A stretch of DNA of 64,000 nt from Cryptomeria japonica. Taxonomy: Eukaryota; Streptophyta; Pinopsida; Cupressales; Cupressaceae. The translations under genes were made by a program, and so were the position numbers. Of the stretch, positions 1 to 11,203 are shown one piece after another. Where the stretch lies: NCBI RefSeq assembly GCF_030272615.1, contig NC_081409.1, positions 528,980,291 to 529,044,290 of the forward strand, written 5' to 3'. How positions within the stretch are numbered: position 1 is the first letter of the stretch; every line of letters starts with the position of its first letter. The notes beneath the pieces are model-generated. The model had not been told where the DNA came from. It was given only the letters and a program-made list of their open reading frames with translations, and did not search any database.

Positions 1-22
1 AGGATGCAATTTTTGTAAAGAT

Positions 23-1051
23 GTGGGTGGTGAGCTGCATATGGACACAAATCAAGATAAAATCCCAGTAAAAGGAGTCATGCAAAAGCTCCTTCTTGAA
101 AGAGAAACCAAATACATAGTGGTGAAATTAGATGACCCTCATACACAGATTTTGTTTGAATCACTAGGTATGGGAAACTATTATCTACACATTGATGAAG
201 TTTTCGAGTTTTCTGAAGATTGGGTAGAAGTTTCTGAATCAAAGACATTAGAATCTTTTAGTAGTGATGACAATGAAGGATCTAATTCTTCACATATATC
301 AGATACTGATAAATTTGTTGACACATGCAAAGATCAAGATTCAATTGTGAGCTCTACTAAGTCCTTTGTCATGATTGATAAAGATGAAAGTTCTTCCAAT
401 GAAAGTGAAATTCATTTTCCTTGTGATGAAGATGTATCCATGAGTCCTATTGATGATACTTCCAATGATGTCTGGAATTTGGAGTTTGATGTTAGTTGTG
501 TCTCAATTGGTTTCGGTGCAAGTGTAGTTCTCATTTCTCCTTAAAGAGAGGTTTTCCCTTATTCCTTCAAGTTACAATTTGCCAATACCAATAACATGAC
601 TGAATATGATTCATTGTTGTTGGGTGTTGAGGTTGTATAGAAGAGGGGAATATAAAATATTCATGCACAGGGTGATGTCGAGCTAGTGGTGTGCCAAGTG
701 AGAAATCTCTATCAAACAAGAAATGACAGGCTTAAGCATTATCATAATCTTGTTTGGGATAACATTGAAGGATTTGATGCTTTCAATTTTTTTGTGGTTA
801 AAACAGATTTCAATGATAGGGTGGATTCCCTTGCTGCCTCTGCCACACTTTTGATTCCACATAAAGATTTTAGCCCAGAAAGGTATACTATTGAATTAGT
901 TTCAAGGCCAAGTGTTCTAGATAATTGGGATCATTGGCAAATTTTTAACGATGATAAGCATATCATCAATTTCTTTGAAGTCAAGGATGATTTCAATAAT
1001 CTTTACTTTGAGGATAGTAACTCTTCTTCTTTAGGCTCAGTTTCTGATTAA
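23..1051 (+). pseudogene. Extra (archaeal-type-like) RNase H domain upstream of RT, element A
   Basis: One reading frame carries an acidic, serine-rich N-terminal part followed by an RNase H-like fold. The four expected acidic residues are present in that frame: Asp (488-490, in FDVSCVSIGFGAS), Glu (602-604, TEYDSLL), Asp (674-676, GDVELVV) and Asp (824-826, RVDSLA). Spacings are 38, 24 and 50 residues; the first matches the classical Asp-Glu spacing of RNase H. Stops at 542, 638 and 653 inactivate it. It lies before the RT, so it is distinct from the usual RT-linked RNase H downstream. An additional RNase H is known in Tat-type plant gypsy elements; placing this copy in that group is inference. 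Confidence 0.7.
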
Positions 1052-1269
1052 GAACCTGAACAAGATGAAGAGGTCTTGCAGTTAAAAGGTAATAAAATTC
1101 CCAAAGGACGTGTCTCACTTAAGAAGTTGTTTGATAAACATGACCGTTATATCAAAAGACAACAAGTGAATCTAGATTCAGCCATGGGATATGGAAGATA
1201 TAATATTGGATCAGATGATGATCCAAAGTTTGTTAACATTGGTAATAGTTGTACTCCAGAGGAGAGGGA

Positions 1270-2160
1270 TTAGTTCATTCAGTTTTTGTGTCAATACATT
1301 GATATGTTGGCCTATTCATATGATGATCTCAAATCCTTCAAACCAATGGATTTGCGACATGACATTCCACTCAAAGTTGGTGCGACCCCTTTCAGGCATA
1401 AGAAGTGACAATAAAACCTGAAAATTTTAGGTACCATTATTTCAGAGATTTAGAAGATGTTGAATGCTCGAATTATTTTCCCTATTCATCATTCAACATG
1501 GATAGCTAATATAGTTCCAGTGTGCAAGAAGAATGGAGAGATTCGCATATGTGTGGATTTCAGGAACCTAAATCAATTGTCCTTAAAAGATAATTATCCT
1601 CTACCAGTTATGGATCAAGTTTTAGAGACAATCATTGGTTCTCAGATGATGTCTATGCTTGATGGTTTTTCTAATTAAAACCAAATCAAGTAAGTGAAGT
1701 TGATCAACACAAGACTACCTTTACTACTCCGTGGAGCACTTTTGCATATCGCAGAATTCCTTTTGGATTGATAAATGCTAGTTCCACTTTTTAGATAGCT
1801 ATGGATTTGGATTTTTATGATATCATTGGTAGATTTGTTGTTGTTTATCTTGATAACCTCAAAGTCTTTTCCAAGGATCATGAGAACCGCCTTTATCACC
1901 TTCAAGAAGTGCTTGAGAGATGTCATAAACATGGCATTTCCCTTAATCCTAAAAAGTTAGTTTTTGGGGTGAGTGAAGGGAATCTCTTGGGGCACATTAC
2001 ATCCAAAGAAGAGATCAAGATTGATCCTGAAAGGGTTAAGTCTATCCAGAGTTTGGCCTTACCAACCCATAAAATAGTTGTTCACTCTTTCTTTGGGAAG
2101 GTAGATTTTCTTTGAAGGTTCATTCCAGATTTTACTGAAAAGACTCATCATATCATTGAT
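1270..2160 (+). pseudogene. Ty3/gypsy reverse transcriptase remnant, element A
   Basis: Reverse transcriptase copying element RNA into cDNA, now broken. Visible motifs include the linker before RT (MLNARIIFPIHHSTWIAN), VPVCKKNGEIRICVDFRNLN and DNYPLPVMDQVLE (fingers), MLDGFSN, and after a frameshift the region around PFGLINAS (1760-1790). The catalytic box reads VVYLDN instead of the usual xDD, so the second catalytic aspartate is lost. The thumb region (HGISLNPKKLVFGV, GHI, DPERVKSIQ) follows. Stops occur at 1676 and 2113. Decay fits an old insertion. Confidence 0.85.
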
Positions 2161-2163
2161 AGG

Positions 2164-2640
2164 ATGAAAGGCAAAGTTGTTTTCCAATGGAATGCTAACA
2201 TGAAAGCCACTTTCAATGACATTAAGGAGGCCATTGCTCATGCTCCAATTCTGGTTTGTCCAAATTATACCAAAGATTTCATCATGTACAGTTATGCTTT
2301 GGAGCATACCATGTCCACTATCTTAATGCAGAAGAATCAAGAGGGATAAAATCTCCTATTGCTTTCATGAGTGTTGCTTTGAAGTCTCATGAGTTGAAAT
2401 ACTCCCAGATGAAAAAACATGCTTATGTTGTGGTCAAAGATGTTAAGTATTTAGGTTCTACATTTTTAATTCTCATACACTTGTTTTAGTTCCTGATAGA
2501 ATAGTTAAATCAACCCTTACTCAGCAAGATTTTGGTGCTAAGAGAGGCAATTGGATTACCAAAATTTAGGAGTATGATCTTGAGATCAAACTTGCCAAAC
2601 TTGTTCATGAAAAGGTTTGTGACAACTAATGGCTGAAAAT
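2164..2640 (+). pseudogene. RT-linked RNase H remnant, element A
   Basis: Second RNase H of the same element, in the normal gypsy position after RT. Recognisable blocks across frames are FIMYSYALEHTMSTILMQ, KSPIAFMSVALKSHELKYS and MKKHAYVVVKDVKYL, followed by a frameshifted stretch whose translation resembles the domain end (TQQDFGAKRGNWITKI, EYDLEIKLAKLV). Several stops and frame changes break it. Together with the domain at 488-870 this makes a dual-RNase H element. Confidence 0.7.
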
Positions 2641-2779
2641 GATTCATCTCATACAGGTAAGGAATTAGATGAAATTCGAGAAAGTTTGCCTATAATTGTG
2701 TTGTTTCTCAACACTACAGAGGAGTGGTATTCTAATATCGCTCACTTTCTCACATATGGAGAATGTCTTTCCTATTTGA

Positions 2780-3319
2780 GCTACAAATAAAAGAGAAATA
2801 TCAAAATCAAAGTTGCAAACTTGGTCATTTAGGACAATTGTTTGTATAAGAAGAATATTGATGGTATTTTCTTGAGGTATGTTGATAAATCACAACAAGT
2901 GAAGTTGTTGGGGTCTTTCCATAGCTTGGCTTGTGGTGGGCATTTTTCTGTACCCATTACAACTCATAAAGTTCTAAGGTATAGATACTATTGGTCTACA
3001 CTTTTCCAGGATACGTATAAGTGGGTACGCAAATGTGATCTTTGCCAGCAGTTTGTTGGAAAATAAAAGATATAAACTCTTCCTCTCAAGCCAGTGGTGA
3101 TTGAAAAACCTTTCAAGAAATGGGGCATTGATTCCATTGATGTTATTAACCCATCTTCTAGTGCAAGACATACTTATGTTCTCATGGTTATAGATTATTT
3201 CACTAAGTGGGTTGAAGCTATTCTAGTGAGGCATGCTACTTCAGAAGTAGTATGTCAGTTCTTGAAAGAAAATATAATTTGTAGATTTGGTGTTCCCAAT
3301 AAGATTGTGGCAGACAATG
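2780..3319 (+). pseudogene. Gypsy integrase N-terminal part, element A
   Basis: Integrase inserting the cDNA into the genome, now split. The His-His-Cys-Cys zinc-binding region is seen around 2910-3060 (GSFHSLACGGHF then CDLCQQ). The catalytic core follows with KWGIDSIDVI (first Asp) and MVIDYFTKWVEA, then FGVPNKIVADN (second Asp at the end of the piece). The reading frame is interrupted right after ADN by the 5' LTR of element B. The partner fragment lies at 15640. Confidence 0.8.
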
Positions 3320-4570
3320 TGTTGGATATGGTTGGTCATTGCTTCTGCTAGGATATGTTGTTATCATTGATGTCAACATATTCTTCTCTGGTGATTGCAG
3401 ATTGGGAAGATCTTATGATCTGGTTTGTAATGTTGTTTTGTTAATTACTGTTTTGCAGAGTTCAGTATTTCCTCTGGTATATTCTGGTATGATCAAAGCT
3501 TGTGCTGAGTTTTTGGGATATTGCTTGGAATGGTCTTGTGTATCTTCATTTCAAATGGATCATGATTTGTTGCTTTGCAAGTTATCTTTCTTCGTGATAG
3601 TTGCTGATTAGTTGTGTTCTTGAGATTTCAGTCGTTGACAGATGAAGATTTGATAAGTGGTGTTGGTGTAGTTGTTCCTTATGATTCTAACGTGCTCGTT
3701 GGTGTTTCCTAGTTGTGTCCTATTTGTTTTTATGATTCGCACGGATCATTGTGCAAGTTTTTGGTGGTTTCTATGAACCGGTGATGATTTTCGTGTTATG
3801 CGGTTTTCCTAGTGGTGTAGTGTGTTGTGGTTGATTTTGGCATGATTTCTGGTGGAGTTGAGCATTTCAGAATTTGATTTAGGTCCATGTTATTCTACGT
3901 AAACCATTATATTGGTCTTGTGGTTGATCTTGTATCATGTGATGTAATTTTGTAATTGAGGGTTGAGGGTTTAGTTGACCTTGTTGTGAAGGTTGATGAA
4001 TTGTATATATAGGTTACATGTTCATGTAATTTAGGTGTCGATGTTATGTCTGCATTATCAAAGAGAGGTTTATGTGCGAACAAGAGATTTATCCTTCAAT
4101 GTTGACATTGAGGAGAGATTGGTGTTGCAGAGAAAACATTTGTGCTTAGCCAAAACTGTAATCAGGCATTTGGAGATGCTATTCTTTCAGTTTGAATTTC
4201 TTCCGGATTGTAGTCTGAATCTTATTGTAAGTCAGTGAGAGTTCCCTGGGGGTTGTAGCCTTCTGGGCCATTATCTTTTGAGCAATGAGCTCTAGCTAGT
4301 GTGCCTGAATGTATGTGCATTCCCTATTGTAATATTTTCACATACTATTATAGAGTATCATCTTACTGTGGGTAGGTTCCCACTATGGTTTTTTCCCTTA
4401 ATCGGGTTTTCCACGTCAAAATCTTGGTGTTGTGTGTTGTGCTTTCAATTTGCTTATCTTTGTTATTGGTGCAGTATATCAAATCTTTATTTTGTGATTA
4501 AGTTTGTGTATCCGATGAAGATTGATTCACCCCCCCCCCCCTCAGTCTTCCTTCTTGGCTACTGCCAACA
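3320..4570 (+). repeat. 5' LTR of element B
   Basis: Begins TGTTGGATATGG and ends ACTGCCAACA, giving the short inverted ends typical of LTRs. It contains a TATA-like stretch (TGTATATATAGG, about 4002-4013), a poly-C tract near its end (about 4531-4542) and, close to its start, the CATTGATGTCAACA motif shared with other LTRs here. Directly comparable with 14469-15638. Confidence 0.88.
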
Positions 4571-4572
4571 AT

Positions 4573-4584
4573 TGGTATCAAAGC
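4573..4584 (+). promoter_or_regulatory. Primer-binding site of element B
   Basis: TGGTATCAAAGC two bases after the LTR end. It matches the initiator-Met tRNA 3' end used by plant copia elements (TGGTATCAGAGC) with one change. Confidence 0.85.
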
Positions 4585-4626
4585 TAGATCCTCTGGTAGA
4601 AGCTTAATCGCTTGAGGAGATCTGGG

Positions 4627-5591
4627 ATGGAAGCTCAAGGTGTTATCTTTAAGAAGGATAGTCCGAGATTTGATGGGAGTAACTATGCAATATGGAAGTG
4701 CACTTGAAATGTCTTGGTGAAGATTATTGGAAGATTACAAAGAATGCCTATGTTGTTCCTCTAAATGGACCGTCTACTCCTGATGAGATCAAGGAAGCTG
4801 AACATAATATTAGAGTAAAGAAAGCATTGCTCAGTGCCCTGACTAATTCTGAGATGACAAATGCAATGGGACTTCCGACCACACATGATATCTGGGTAAA
4901 GCTTGTGATTATGTATGAATGATAAATAGGGGAAGGTTGCTAAGTTGCAGAGTTTGAAAGGAAAATATGAGATGTTGAAGATGGGAGATGATGAGAACAT
5001 ACACTCTTTATAGCTAAGGTGAATGATCTTGTCCTAGGTATCAGATGTGCTAGTGGAACCATTGAGGAAGATGAAATTGTTTCTAAGGTACTGAGATCTT
5101 TGCCTCCTTATAAACATAAGATTGTTGCTATTGATGATGTCCAAAGTATGACTACAGTGACAAGAGATATGCTATTTAGAAATATTGTTGCATTTGAGCT
5201 AAGTGAGTTTGGAGAATCACATGGAAAGTCTGAGACTGCATTCAGAGCATCTGCATCTATATCAAGTAGGCAGAAATATGATCCTTATGAGTGTAGAATA
5301 TCTAGATATGAAAGAGAGAGAAGAGAGATGGAAGAGCAAGAAAGAGAGCTAAATGAACTTGAAGCATTGATTGCTCGCAAATTGCCTAAAGGAGCCGGTA
5401 AGTATGATGGAAATTTTCCTTCGAAAATTTTCTCTTGTAATAAGATAGGACATTTTGCTTCTAAATTCTCAGAGAGAATGGCTAAATGTGACAGGCATGA
5501 TAAGTTTGATAAGCATGATAGGAATGATAGATATGAAAAGCATGAGAAGTATGATAAGCCTTACAAGCCTAACCAGAAGTATGGAAATTAG
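4627..5591 (+). pseudogene. gag of element B
   Basis: Capsid/nucleocapsid coding region. ATG at 4627 starts a protein with FDGSNYAIWK, the usual copia gag opening, then a frameshift near 4685 continues as MEVHLKCLGEDYW. Central gag continues through 4692-4922 and 5019-5591. The zinc knuckle (around 5430-5475, IFSCNKIGHFASKF) has lost its first and last cysteines to Phe, so it could not bind zinc. A charged C-terminal repeat of D/H/K/R/Y follows. Multiple frameshifts make it a pseudogene. Confidence 0.75.
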
Positions 5592-6170
5592 AAGAACTAT
5601 TACTATGTTGTTGATGAAGGTATTACAAATAAAGAATCAGAAGGAGATGAAGTTGTATTCCTTGCCATTAAAGAAGATGGACCTGTACCTGTTGACTCCA
5701 CTAGCTATACTATTGAGGTGAAAGCCTTAGCTGCTAAGGTTGAAGAGAAAGGTGAATGGGTAATTGACAATGGTTTTTCACATCATATGACCGGTGATAA
5801 AATCAAATTTGTGAGTATGGAAAGATATGATGGTGAAATAGTTAGATTTGGAGATGACAAAGCTTGTGTGATCTATGGGAGTGCTTCTATTTATTTTTAT
5901 GGTAAGCATAACACTAATGATGTCTTGTATGTTGAAGGTTTGAAGCATAATATTTTGAGTGTTGGATATATGGTTGATAAAGGTTATGATCTACAATTCA
6001 AGGATGGAAAATGCAAGATCTTAAATGCCTCCGGTATAGAAATTGCATCCGGAACTAAGACTGAAGGTAACATTTTTTATTTAAATGTTGGTGAGAAAAT
6101 TTGTTTGATTTCTCAGATTGATGAGAGTTGGTTGTGGCATAGGAATGTGTCATGTAAATTTTGATTCAAT
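5592..6170 (+). pseudogene. Aspartic protease and GAG-pre-integrase region, element B
   Basis: Polyprotein-processing protease. The active-site motif is WVIDNGFSHHMTG (about 5757-5795), where the catalytic Asp-Ser-Gly has become Asp-Asn-Gly. The remainder (LKHNILSVGYMVDKGYDLQF, then LWHRNV) leads into the pre-integrase domain. Related in sequence to the reverse-strand copy at 44550-44843. Confidence 0.8.
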
Positions 6171-6579
6171 GATTAAAATCAGTTCTACACAAGTTGTTAG
6201 AGATCTACCTAATATTGTTAAGTCTGTTAATCTAGTATGTAAGGAATGCTAGTTGGATAAGAAAACAAGGATTTCTTTCCAGAGAAAACAATATACATCA
6301 GATGGATTGCTAGATCTTATGCATATTGACCTATGTGGACCTACAAATGTTAGAAGTGTGTAGGGTGATAGATATTTTATGCTACTAATTGATTATTATT
6401 CCAGGATGATGTGGGTTGTCTATTTGAAGGAGAAATCAGAAGCATTGGACAAATTCAAGATATTCAAAGAAAAGGTTGAGACTGAGTCTGGATTGAAGGT
6501 GAAGTGTCTAAGATCTGATAGAGGTGGATAATTTTGTTCCGATGAGTTCAATTCATTATGTGAGAAGCATGGGATTAGA
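6171..6579 (+). pseudogene. Integrase core, first part, element B
   Basis: Copia integrase core with HIDLCGP (first catalytic Asp) and LRSDRGG (second Asp); in-frame stops are present. The reading stops at HGIR where element C inserted. The piece with the catalytic Glu continues at 11910. Confidence 0.8.
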
Positions 6580-7062
6580 TGTTGGTGTAAATAATTATTC
6601 ATCATGGATATTATTACACTTACTTAAGTTTACTTAGGATAATGCATTTCATAGTAGTTTGGATATGAGACACTTGGGTGTTTGTGCCACATTGGGATAG
6701 TGTGTGTAGGAGAAATTCCACCTCTTATGGTGTTGATCTTGTTATTACACTATCATATCCACTTATAGTGGAGTGATAATTCCACCTTCAGTGGGTGATC
6801 CACCTCATGTGGAATATTATATTATTTCTCCTACCTACCCACACCTATTTCCTACCTACCCTTGTTTCTTATTGAGCCACATGTCATATTTGTGTGCTCA
6901 TTCATATCCCTAGCCTTGCCTATATAAGCAGGCTCATCTACATTGTATGCAACAACAATTATTGATCATTTTCTATTGATGAGAATACAGTTTATTCTTG
7001 TCCCATATTATGTCTCTATCTTGTACATTTCATTGACCTCTTGATCTTGGCAAAATCCAACA
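6580..7062 (+). repeat. 5' LTR of element C
   Basis: Starts TGTTGGTGTAA and ends AAAATCCAACA. TATA box TATATAA at 6921-6927, 341 bases into the LTR. Equal in length and apparently in sequence to the 3' LTR. Confidence 0.93.
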
Positions 7063-7074
7063 TGGTATCAGAGC
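7063..7074 (+). promoter_or_regulatory. Primer-binding site of element C
   Basis: TGGTATCAGAGC directly abuts the LTR end, the initiator-Met tRNA primer site of plant copia elements. Confidence 0.9.
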
Positions 7075-8920
7075 TTTTGGAGCTTCATTGATTCGTCTTG
7101 AAGAGGCATTATTGCGACGTCAAGAGGCAGATCTGAGGAGCATCATCATTTGGAGGCGTCCTAGACCAGATCCGACCTCGCCATTGCGTCCGGAAGGCCA
7201 TTTCCATGAATTTTGGTTATAAAGTTGGCCTATTTTGGTGAGAAATTTTTTTTCTCCATTTTTGCCCTATATCGTATGGATTTCAAAATTTTTTTATTAA
7301 TATTCCGAAAAAAAAAAAAAAAATCTTTTTTTCTGAAAAATTGTTTTCAAAAATTGAAAAATTGAAAAAAATTGAAAAAAAATAAATTGAAAAGCAAAAA
7401 AAATTTAAAAAAATTGGTTTTTGGGGGGTCCGCAGACCCCCCCCTCCGTGCCGATTGTACCTGCGTTTCCGCAGGTTGCAGGTACCGTGTGCAGGTTTGT
7501 ACCTCCCGTCCTCTGTCTACAGACGAACGTACCTGCTCATCCCGCCGTGCGCCACGTCTGTCCGCGCCGCCGCCCGCCAAGTCCTTCAGCTCACCCCGGC
7601 CGACTGTACCCGACATCTCCTCTCGCCGGCGGCTCCCCCGTCCACCGTTCCGGCGCCCGTCCCTCCGCCCAGCAGCGACCTCCCCGGACTCCGGCGCCCA
7701 CTCCTCCGCTTCGGCACCGGCACTGCCACCTCCGCTCGTCCGCCTGCCGGTTCTCCTCGGCTCATCCGTACCTGTTCGTCCGCCGATTCCCGCAGAGTAC
7801 CGCCTGCCGCCGCAGTGTTTTTCCGTCCGATCTGCGCCGAAGCCTCGTCGTCCGCAGGTTCCCCGGCCTCCGCGCCCGCCTCCGCCAGCGCTGCTTCCTC
7901 CCGGCTCCACCTCGGGCACCGCCGACGCCTTCCCCGCTCCCCGGCCTCGGCTCCTTCTCCGAGCGGCGCCCTCCGCCTTCAGCACAGCCACGCGGACAGG
8001 CCAGCTCCTCCGCCACGCGGTACACCCGTACACAGACAGTCATCTGCCACATGTTTGCCCTGTCATCATTTCCGTACGCCACGTCATCAGTATGGACTGC
8101 CACATCAGCAGCTGCATCAACTTGCACAGTCAGCATTCCGTACAGTACGGAATACCCAGTCAGCTTGCCACGCAATCCGTCCGTACGGTACGGACGTCCA
8201 GTCAGCAGGGCGAAGTTTTTGCGACGGTCATACGACCGTCAAATTTAACACAGTGTTTTTCTGACAGCAGTGCCACATCAGCAGAGTTTGAAAATTTTTG
8301 GACCCCCTCTCATTTGCATTTTTGATTTTGCAGTTCAACTTCAAATGGCCATAACTTGCTCATTTTTGCTCCTTTTTGGGTGCAATTTTTTTTGAAATGG
8401 GCTAGAATTTCATGCTCTCCACAGTGGTGAAAGAATTTTTTGATTTTGATGCACGTATTTTTCAGAAAATACAGTTTTTGGTGACTGTCCCTGAGTAATC
8501 CCAGTTTTTGCAACTTCAGAGGCTTCGTTTGGGGTCATCCGACCTCCTTTTTAGGTGCCGTTTTTTTTGAAAGTGCGTATTTTTTCGTCTACTTTCACAT
8601 GATGCTATCAGATTGATGTCATTGTAAGTAAAAATTGTACTTTCAGATCTTAGCCATTGTTGGCTATCTTGGTACTTGTATATTTGCTTGAATCTCAGTT
8701 AGATTCATTGCACTATTGATTGAAGTCTCTTGTATCTCATTTGAGAAGTTGTAAAATTTGCATCATAAGTCCACTTTGCCTTGTTTTGCAAGTGGCTCAT
8801 TGTAATCGCACTAAGTATAAAGTGCCAAAATCATCACTTTAGGGGGGGTACTTTGATTGATTGAATTTGGGGGGTGTCTCTTGTTCTTTTGTGCTCTTGT
8901 GTTCCTTCCTTTTTGCTACT
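7075..8920 (+). other. Long leader of element C with a GC-rich core
   Basis: Untranslated leader of about 1.85 kb. Position 7250-7420 is A/T homopolymer-rich; 7425-8190 is strikingly C-rich and CpG-rich compared with everything around it; 8240-8920 is again AT-rich. Long ORFs occur in nearly every frame on both strands of the GC-rich core (over 200 codons), which is expected from scarce stop codons, and no known domain is visible. It may be a regulatory leader or captured DNA. Confidence 0.6.
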
Positions 8921-11203
8921 ATGGGTTCTTCTAAGTTTCCTCTCTTAACTCCACATAATTATGCTACTTGGAAAATTGATGCATGGAGTAAACTTATGGA
9001 AAAAGGACTCACTCATTACATTGATGGAACTATTGTTGCTCGAGCTGATCCTAAGGCTGATCCAGTTGGTCACTTAGATTGGCTCACTAAAAATATCATG
9101 GCAATTGGTACCTTAAGAAAGTATGTATCAAAGGATCTCATTTTTCATATTGAGAAATGTACTCTAACCAAGGATGCTTGGCAAAAGTTTCAAGACTTGT
9201 ATGGTCAAGTTGATGAGATTAGGGGATATCAAATTGATAGTGATCTCACCATGTTAGATCCCAAGAACTTTGATACTATACAAGATTATGTCACTAAGGC
9301 AAATGAGTTGAGGGCACAACTCAAAGATTGTGGCATTGATAAAAAGGATACTCAATTGATATTCAACTTGATAGGGAAGCTTCCACAAGAATATGCAGCA
9401 TTTGTTTCTAGTTTCCAAACTCATAGGATGACAATGGGTTCAAGCTACAAAATGCCTACATTTGATGCTTTCAATGAAATGTTGATGATGGAACAAACTA
9501 AGTTGATAAGCATGGGCATTCTTAAGGCTTCTTCTAAGTCTCAAGCATTAGTGGCAAATCAAGGAAACAAAGGAAATCAAGGAAAGGACAACTCAAACAA
9601 GAAGAAATGGCAATCAAAGCCTAAAGACAAAGCATCATCTTCTCCACAACAAGGAGATTCATCCTCTTCCAAGAGAGATAATTCACCAAAGAGAGAAAGA
9701 CCTACTTGTGCTTATTGTAAAAAGATTGGTCATGATGAGCATCGTTGCCATACTAAGAAGATTGATGAGCTCACACATATCATCAAAAAGCATAACATTG
9801 ATTTGCCTAAAGTCTACAAGAAGGATGATTCATCAACTTCCACTTCCTCACATTCAAAAGGAAAAGGGCAAGCATTCATGGCTTCTACAAGTGGAAAAAC
9901 TCACTCTTTTGGAACAAGAAAAGGAAAAGCTCTATGTGCTACTATCAGTCATGATTCAGAGAGATGGCTTCTAGATTCAGGGGCTTCTCATCATATGGCA
10001 TCTTCACAGTCTATGTTCTCTACATTTGAGGCTTGCACCATGCCTCAGATTTTGATGGGCAATCATACATACATGGATGTGATTGGGAAAGGATCTATTG
10101 ATATTGGGGATAACTCTTTCAATGATGTGTTGTGTGTACCCCACTTGACAAAAAATCTCCTTTCTATCTATCAAATCACACATGGCGCAACTAAGAGAGT
10201 TGTGGAGTTCACACCTGACTCAGTTTTTATTAGAGACATGGAGACTAGAGCTATCATTGCAACTGGGGTGGTTGATCATGCATCTTGGTTATACTCCTTT
10301 TCAAATTTTGTTGATGATGATGATTTCACATTTGATGATTCTACACATGATGATCACACTTATTGTGATGGTTCAGATTTTGAGGAGAACTTTGGACACT
10401 TGAACATGGGGATTCTCACATGTAACCCAGTTCTTGAGTCTTGTATCTCATCTCCTCATATTGATATCACATCACCTATTGCACCTGATGATGCAGATAG
10501 TGCGACAGTTTTGCCTTCATGTGATTCAGTGCAGCAGGATATACATTGCCTTCCAGCTTCAGATTCATGGGATGATTACATGACAGATATTCCAGGTTTG
10601 TTTGTGGAATCCTACATTGCAGATTTGGGAGACATCATTGATGACATTCATCTTCTCTTTGATGGAGATGATTCTTCTTCGATTGTTGCGAGGGCACACT
10701 CTGACCCTCTTGTTCATTCTCTACATGATCATTCTTTTGAGGTTGACATGATTGTGGATACTTATGTACAGCAATTGGAGGAGGTCTCTTTATGCTTTGA
10801 GGAGACACATGAGTCTTTGGATATTGTTCTACATTCATCTTCACTAGATGTTGGAGTGCCTTTTTCAGCAGTGTGGCACAGTTTACCACCTTTGGAAGGG
10901 GTATCTTTCAGCATCGACATGGGGACACTTGAGCAGTTTTCAGAGATTCCTTTCATCATGAGTTTTCTTCATACATCTTCCCTCCATGATTGGGGAGACT
11001 TCATGGATACACCTTTGGTTTTGTTTCTTCCTAAGGGGAGGAATGTTGTTCGATGTTCGTGGAGCAGTTTCTTCATACATCAAGCTTCTATCATTGGTGC
11101 AGATTCTTCTTTGAGGGAGGATCACAGTTTGACTTCTCTTCTTCTCTCATATGGGGGGGACTTTTTCCTCACATGGGGTTTTGTTCCTCACATACTTCTT
11201 TGA
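8921..11203 (+). CDS. gag-protease polyprotein of element C with unknown acidic tail
   Basis: Intact ORF; I start it at ATG 8921 (MGSSKFPLLTPHNYATWK), the usual gag opening, rather than the upstream in-frame TTG at 8861. Residues 1-190 are copia gag (UBN2-type). About 230-275 is K/S/Q-rich. A CCHC zinc knuckle CAYCKKIGHDEHRC sits near residue 265. Near residue 350 the protease motif WLLDSGASHHM is intact. A pre-integrase relic (FGHLNMGIL) is near residue 495. The remaining roughly 260 residues are acidic, rich in D/S/H, match no domain I recognise and replace integrase, RT and RNase H. The protein could make particles but cannot reverse-transcribe. Confidence 0.88.
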   Translation: MGSSKFPLLTPHNYATWKIDAWSKLMEKGLTHYIDGTIVARADPKADPVGHLDWLTKNIMAIGTLRKYVSKDLIFHIEKCTLTKDAWQKFQDLYGQVDEIRGYQIDSDLTMLDPKNFDTIQDYVTKANELRAQLKDCGIDKKDTQLIFNLIGKLPQEYAAFVSSFQTHRMTMGSSYKMPTFDAFNEMLMMEQTKLISMGILKASSKSQALVANQGNKGNQGKDNSNKKKWQSKPKDKASSSPQQGDSSSSKRDNSPKRERPTCAYCKKIGHDEHRCHTKKIDELTHIIKKHNIDLPKVYKKDDSSTSTSSHSKGKGQAFMASTSGKTHSFGTRKGKALCATISHDSERWLLDSGASHHMASSQSMFSTFEACTMPQILMGNHTYMDVIGKGSIDIGDNSFNDVLCVPHLTKNLLSIYQITHGATKRVVEFTPDSVFIRDMETRAIIATGVVDHASWLYSFSNFVDDDDFTFDDSTHDDHTYCDGSDFEENFGHLNMGILTCNPVLESCISSPHIDITSPIAPDDADSATVLPSCDSVQQDIHCLPASDSWDDYMTDIPGLFVESYIADLGDIIDDIHLLFDGDDSSSIVARAHSDPLVHSLHDHSFEVDMIVDTYVQQLEEVSLCFEETHESLDIVLHSSSLDVGVPFSAVWHSLPPLEGVSFSIDMGTLEQFSEIPFIMSFLHTSSLHDWGDFMDTPLVLFLPKGRNVVRCSWSSFFIHQASIIGADSSLREDHSLTSLLLSYGGDFFLTWGFVPHILL

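Larger units (their letters stand above)
1..3319 (+). mobile_element. Ty3/gypsy element A, 5' portion (decayed)
   Basis: Decayed internal region of a Ty3/gypsy retrotransposon running off the left edge. In order it shows an RNase H-like domain (about 488-870), reverse transcriptase (about 1270-2160), the RT-linked RNase H (2164-2640) and integrase (2780-3319). All domains carry stops and frameshifts, so it is not functional. It is cut at 3319 by copia element B. A short remainder of its integrase resumes at 15640. The order RNase H - RT - RNase H - integrase indicates a dual-RNase H gypsy lineage. LTRs, gag and protease lie outside the window. Confidence 0.85.

Noticed and set aside
7347-8325. 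Long overlapping ORFs (over 200 codons) on both strands
   Set aside because: Low stop frequency in GC-rich DNA explains them; no domain, no codon bias, mutually overlapping in at least four frames.
8861-8920. N-terminal extension of element C gag
   Set aside because: Starts with TTG; the ATG at 8921 gives the usual gag beginning.
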